The position numbers and the translations under genes are program-made. Positions 22,688-23,976 of a stretch of DNA of 23,976 bases are shown here, one piece after another. Each line of letters starts with the position of its first letter. Within the stretch, counting starts at the first letter, position 1. The notes under the pieces are model-generated. The model had not been told where the DNA came from. It saw only the letters and a program-made list of their open reading frames with translations, and searched no databases. Source of the DNA: JBOHER01 sp050701115 (GTDB lineage Bacteria; Actinomycetota; Actinomycetes; Mycobacteriales; Pseudonocardiaceae); assembly GCA_050701115.1 (NCBI GenBank), contig JBOHER010000368.1:1-23976 (forward strand). The letters are read 5' to 3'.

Positions 22688-23976
22688 GTGCCGCGCTGAC
22701 GCAGGGCATCGACTCGGAGTCGATGGAGCCGCTGACGCTCGACGTGGACGACCTCAAGATCACCGGTGTTTCGTCGCACGCCGTGATCGTCGACGACGTC
22801 CACCTGAAGATCGCGCCGGGAGAGATTGTCGGGGTGGTCGGTGAGTCAGGCTCCGGCAAGACCACGCTCGGCCTCGGGTTGCTGCGCTACTGCAAACGCG
22901 GCACCCGGCTTGAGGACGGCCACGTCGTGATCGGCGGCCGTGACCTGTCCTCGTTGAACAACGATGAGGTACGTCGGCTGCGCGGCGTCACAGTCGCCTA
23001 CATCCCGCAGTCGCCGGCGTCGGCGCTCAATCCTGCGCTACGCATCGGCACCCAGCTGCGCGAATGCCTTTCTGAGCAAGGAAAGTGCGGCATCGAACGG
23101 GTGCGTGAAGTGCTGCGCGAGGTGGCACTGCCTTACCACGACGGTTTCCTGAAGCGCTACCCGCATCAACTTTCCGGAGGCCAGCAGCAGCGGATCGCGA
23201 TCGCGATGGCGTTCATCGGCCGACCTCGTCTCATCGTCCTCGACGAGCCGACCACCGGACTCGATGTCAGCACCCAGAAACACGTGCTCAAGACAGTGCG
23301 CCGGATGTGTTCCTCGTACGGTGCCTCGGCGGTCTACATCAGCCACGACATGGCGGTGGTCGCGAGTCTGGCCGACAGGATCGCGGTGATGTACAGCGGT
23401 CGTGTGGTCGAGGAGGGACCGGCTGGTGACGTGCTCCGGCAGCCGCGGCACCCCTACACCGCTCGCCTGCTCATGGCTGTGCCCGACCTCACCGGTCAAC
23501 GGCAGATGCTCGGCATCGCCGGACATGCGCCCTCGCCGCTGAACCGCCCGTTCGGCTGCTCGTTCTCGCCTCGCTGCCCGTTGGCCGACGAGAAGTGCCG
23601 GGTCAGCATTCCCGATGCCGAGAGTGTCGCAGCCGGCCACACGGTTCGGTGCTTCAAGGCCGGTGAGACCCGGCTGGAGATCTGGCCGCGCACCGAACCG
23701 GTCATCGAGGACGAGGCGCCCCCGGCGGTTCTCGAAGTTCGGGGACTGTCGGCGCGCTACGGCAAGAAGGTCGTGCTGGAACAGATCGACCTAGCCGTCC
23801 CACGAGGACATTGCACGGCCCTGCTGGGCGAGTCAGGCAGCGGCAAGACCACCCTGTCACGAGCCATCGCTGGCCTGCATGCGGAGTACCGTGGCGAAGT
23901 CCTGCTCGACGGCGAGGCGCTGCCGACGTCCAGTTTCAAACGCACCCAGGAGCAGCGGCGCCGGGTGCAGTATGTC
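22684..23976 (+). CDS. Peptide-type ABC importer ATPase, two cassettes in one chain (3' end missing)
   Basis: The frame from the ATG at 22684 stays open to the right edge (431 residues seen). Cassette 1 has Walker A GESGSGKT (53-60), Q-loop Gln109, signature LSGGQQQR (163-170), Walker B IVLDEP (184-189) and H-loop His221. It ends in the peptide-importer C-terminal module: RHPYTARLLMAVPDL (256-270) and the cysteine-bearing GCSFSPRCPLADEKC, HTVRC. A second cassette begins at about 348 and shows its own Walker A GESGSGKT (382-389) before the window ends. It is therefore a DppD-DppF-type fusion rather than two subunits. The second signature and the stop lie outside. Confidence 0.92.
   Translation, partial: MSAALTQGIDSESMEPLTLDVDDLKITGVSSHAVIVDDVHLKIAPGEIVGVVGESGSGKTTLGLGLLRYCKRGTRLEDGHVVIGGRDLSSLNNDEVRRLRGVTVAYIPQSPASALNPALRIGTQLRECLSEQGKCGIERVREVLREVALPYHDGFLKRYPHQLSGGQQQRIAIAMAFIGRPRLIVLDEPTTGLDVSTQKHVLKTVRRMCSSYGASAVYISHDMAVVASLADRIAVMYSGRVVEEGPAGDVLRQPRHPYTARLLMAVPDLTGQRQMLGIAGHAPSPLNRPFGCSFSPRCPLADEKCRVSIPDAESVAAGHTVRCFKAGETRLEIWPRTEPVIEDEAPPAVLEVRGLSARYGKKVVLEQIDLAVPRGHCTALLGESGSGKTTLSRAIAGLHAEYRGEVLLDGEALPTSSFKRTQEQRRRVQYV

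Noticed and set aside
22684..23976. Internal start and separate second ATPase gene near 23730
   Set aside because: The frame is continuous from the first cassette into the second Walker A, with no stop codon and no ribosome site, so a fused ATPase is the better reading.

Overview
The window looks like chromosome of a high-GC actinomycete, most likely Pseudonocardiales-like. Signs are the strong G/C preference at third codon positions, GTG and TTG starts, a DUF222/HNH protein, a DUF5819-HTTM gene pair, and a possible leaderless promoter with a TANNNT-type -10. This placement is inference from gene content and composition; no marker gene is present. I found no rRNA, tRNA, CRISPR array, transposase or attachment site.

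Layout. (1) 1-941: 3' part of a DUF222/HNH endonuclease-like gene. (2) 990-4825, minus strand: a single-pass membrane protein of unknown function, then a tightly packed set of secreted lipase, DUF5819 protein and HTTM membrane protein. (3) 5016-6161, minus strand: a long-chain/isovaleryl-type acyl-CoA dehydrogenase, divergent from a TetR regulator at 6508-7110. (4) 7295-17556, plus strand: one long operon-like run. It holds a complete spermidine/putrescine-type ABC importer (binding lipoprotein, two permeases, ATPase). Four catabolic enzymes follow, joined by ATGA overlaps or very short gaps: a medium/short-chain-type acyl-CoA dehydrogenase, a fused ADP-forming acyl-CoA synthetase, an AruI-like ThDP 2-oxoacid decarboxylase and a divergent Glu/Leu/Phe/Val dehydrogenase-family enzyme. 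A truncated SDR reading frame sits among them. (5) 17590-19079, minus strand: a Nudix hydrolase behind an unusual regulator that carries an XRE-type HTH fused to a complete TetR protein. (6) 19230-23976, plus strand, divergent from that regulator: an oligopeptide-type ABC importer with a Tat lipoprotein binding protein, two permeases and a two-cassette ATPase that runs off the right edge.

How the genes may work together (inference). The enzyme order reads as amino acid -> 2-oxoacid (dehydrogenase) -> aldehyde (ThDP decarboxylase) -> acid (no aldehyde dehydrogenase in view) -> acyl-CoA (ADP-forming ligase) -> enoyl-CoA (acyl-CoA dehydrogenase). The resemblance of the decarboxylase to AruI (2-ketoarginine decarboxylase) and the polyamine-type importer point to a cationic, perhaps guanidino or amino, substrate. 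An 18-bp imperfect palindrome of the form TRACTGAC...YA recurs before the TetR gene (6446), at the start of the importer/catabolic operon (7263) and before the peptide-type importer (19184). The two transport systems and the pathway may therefore form one regulon under one or both of the TetR-type regulators, whose ligand domains resemble each other. These links are the most interesting feature of the window.
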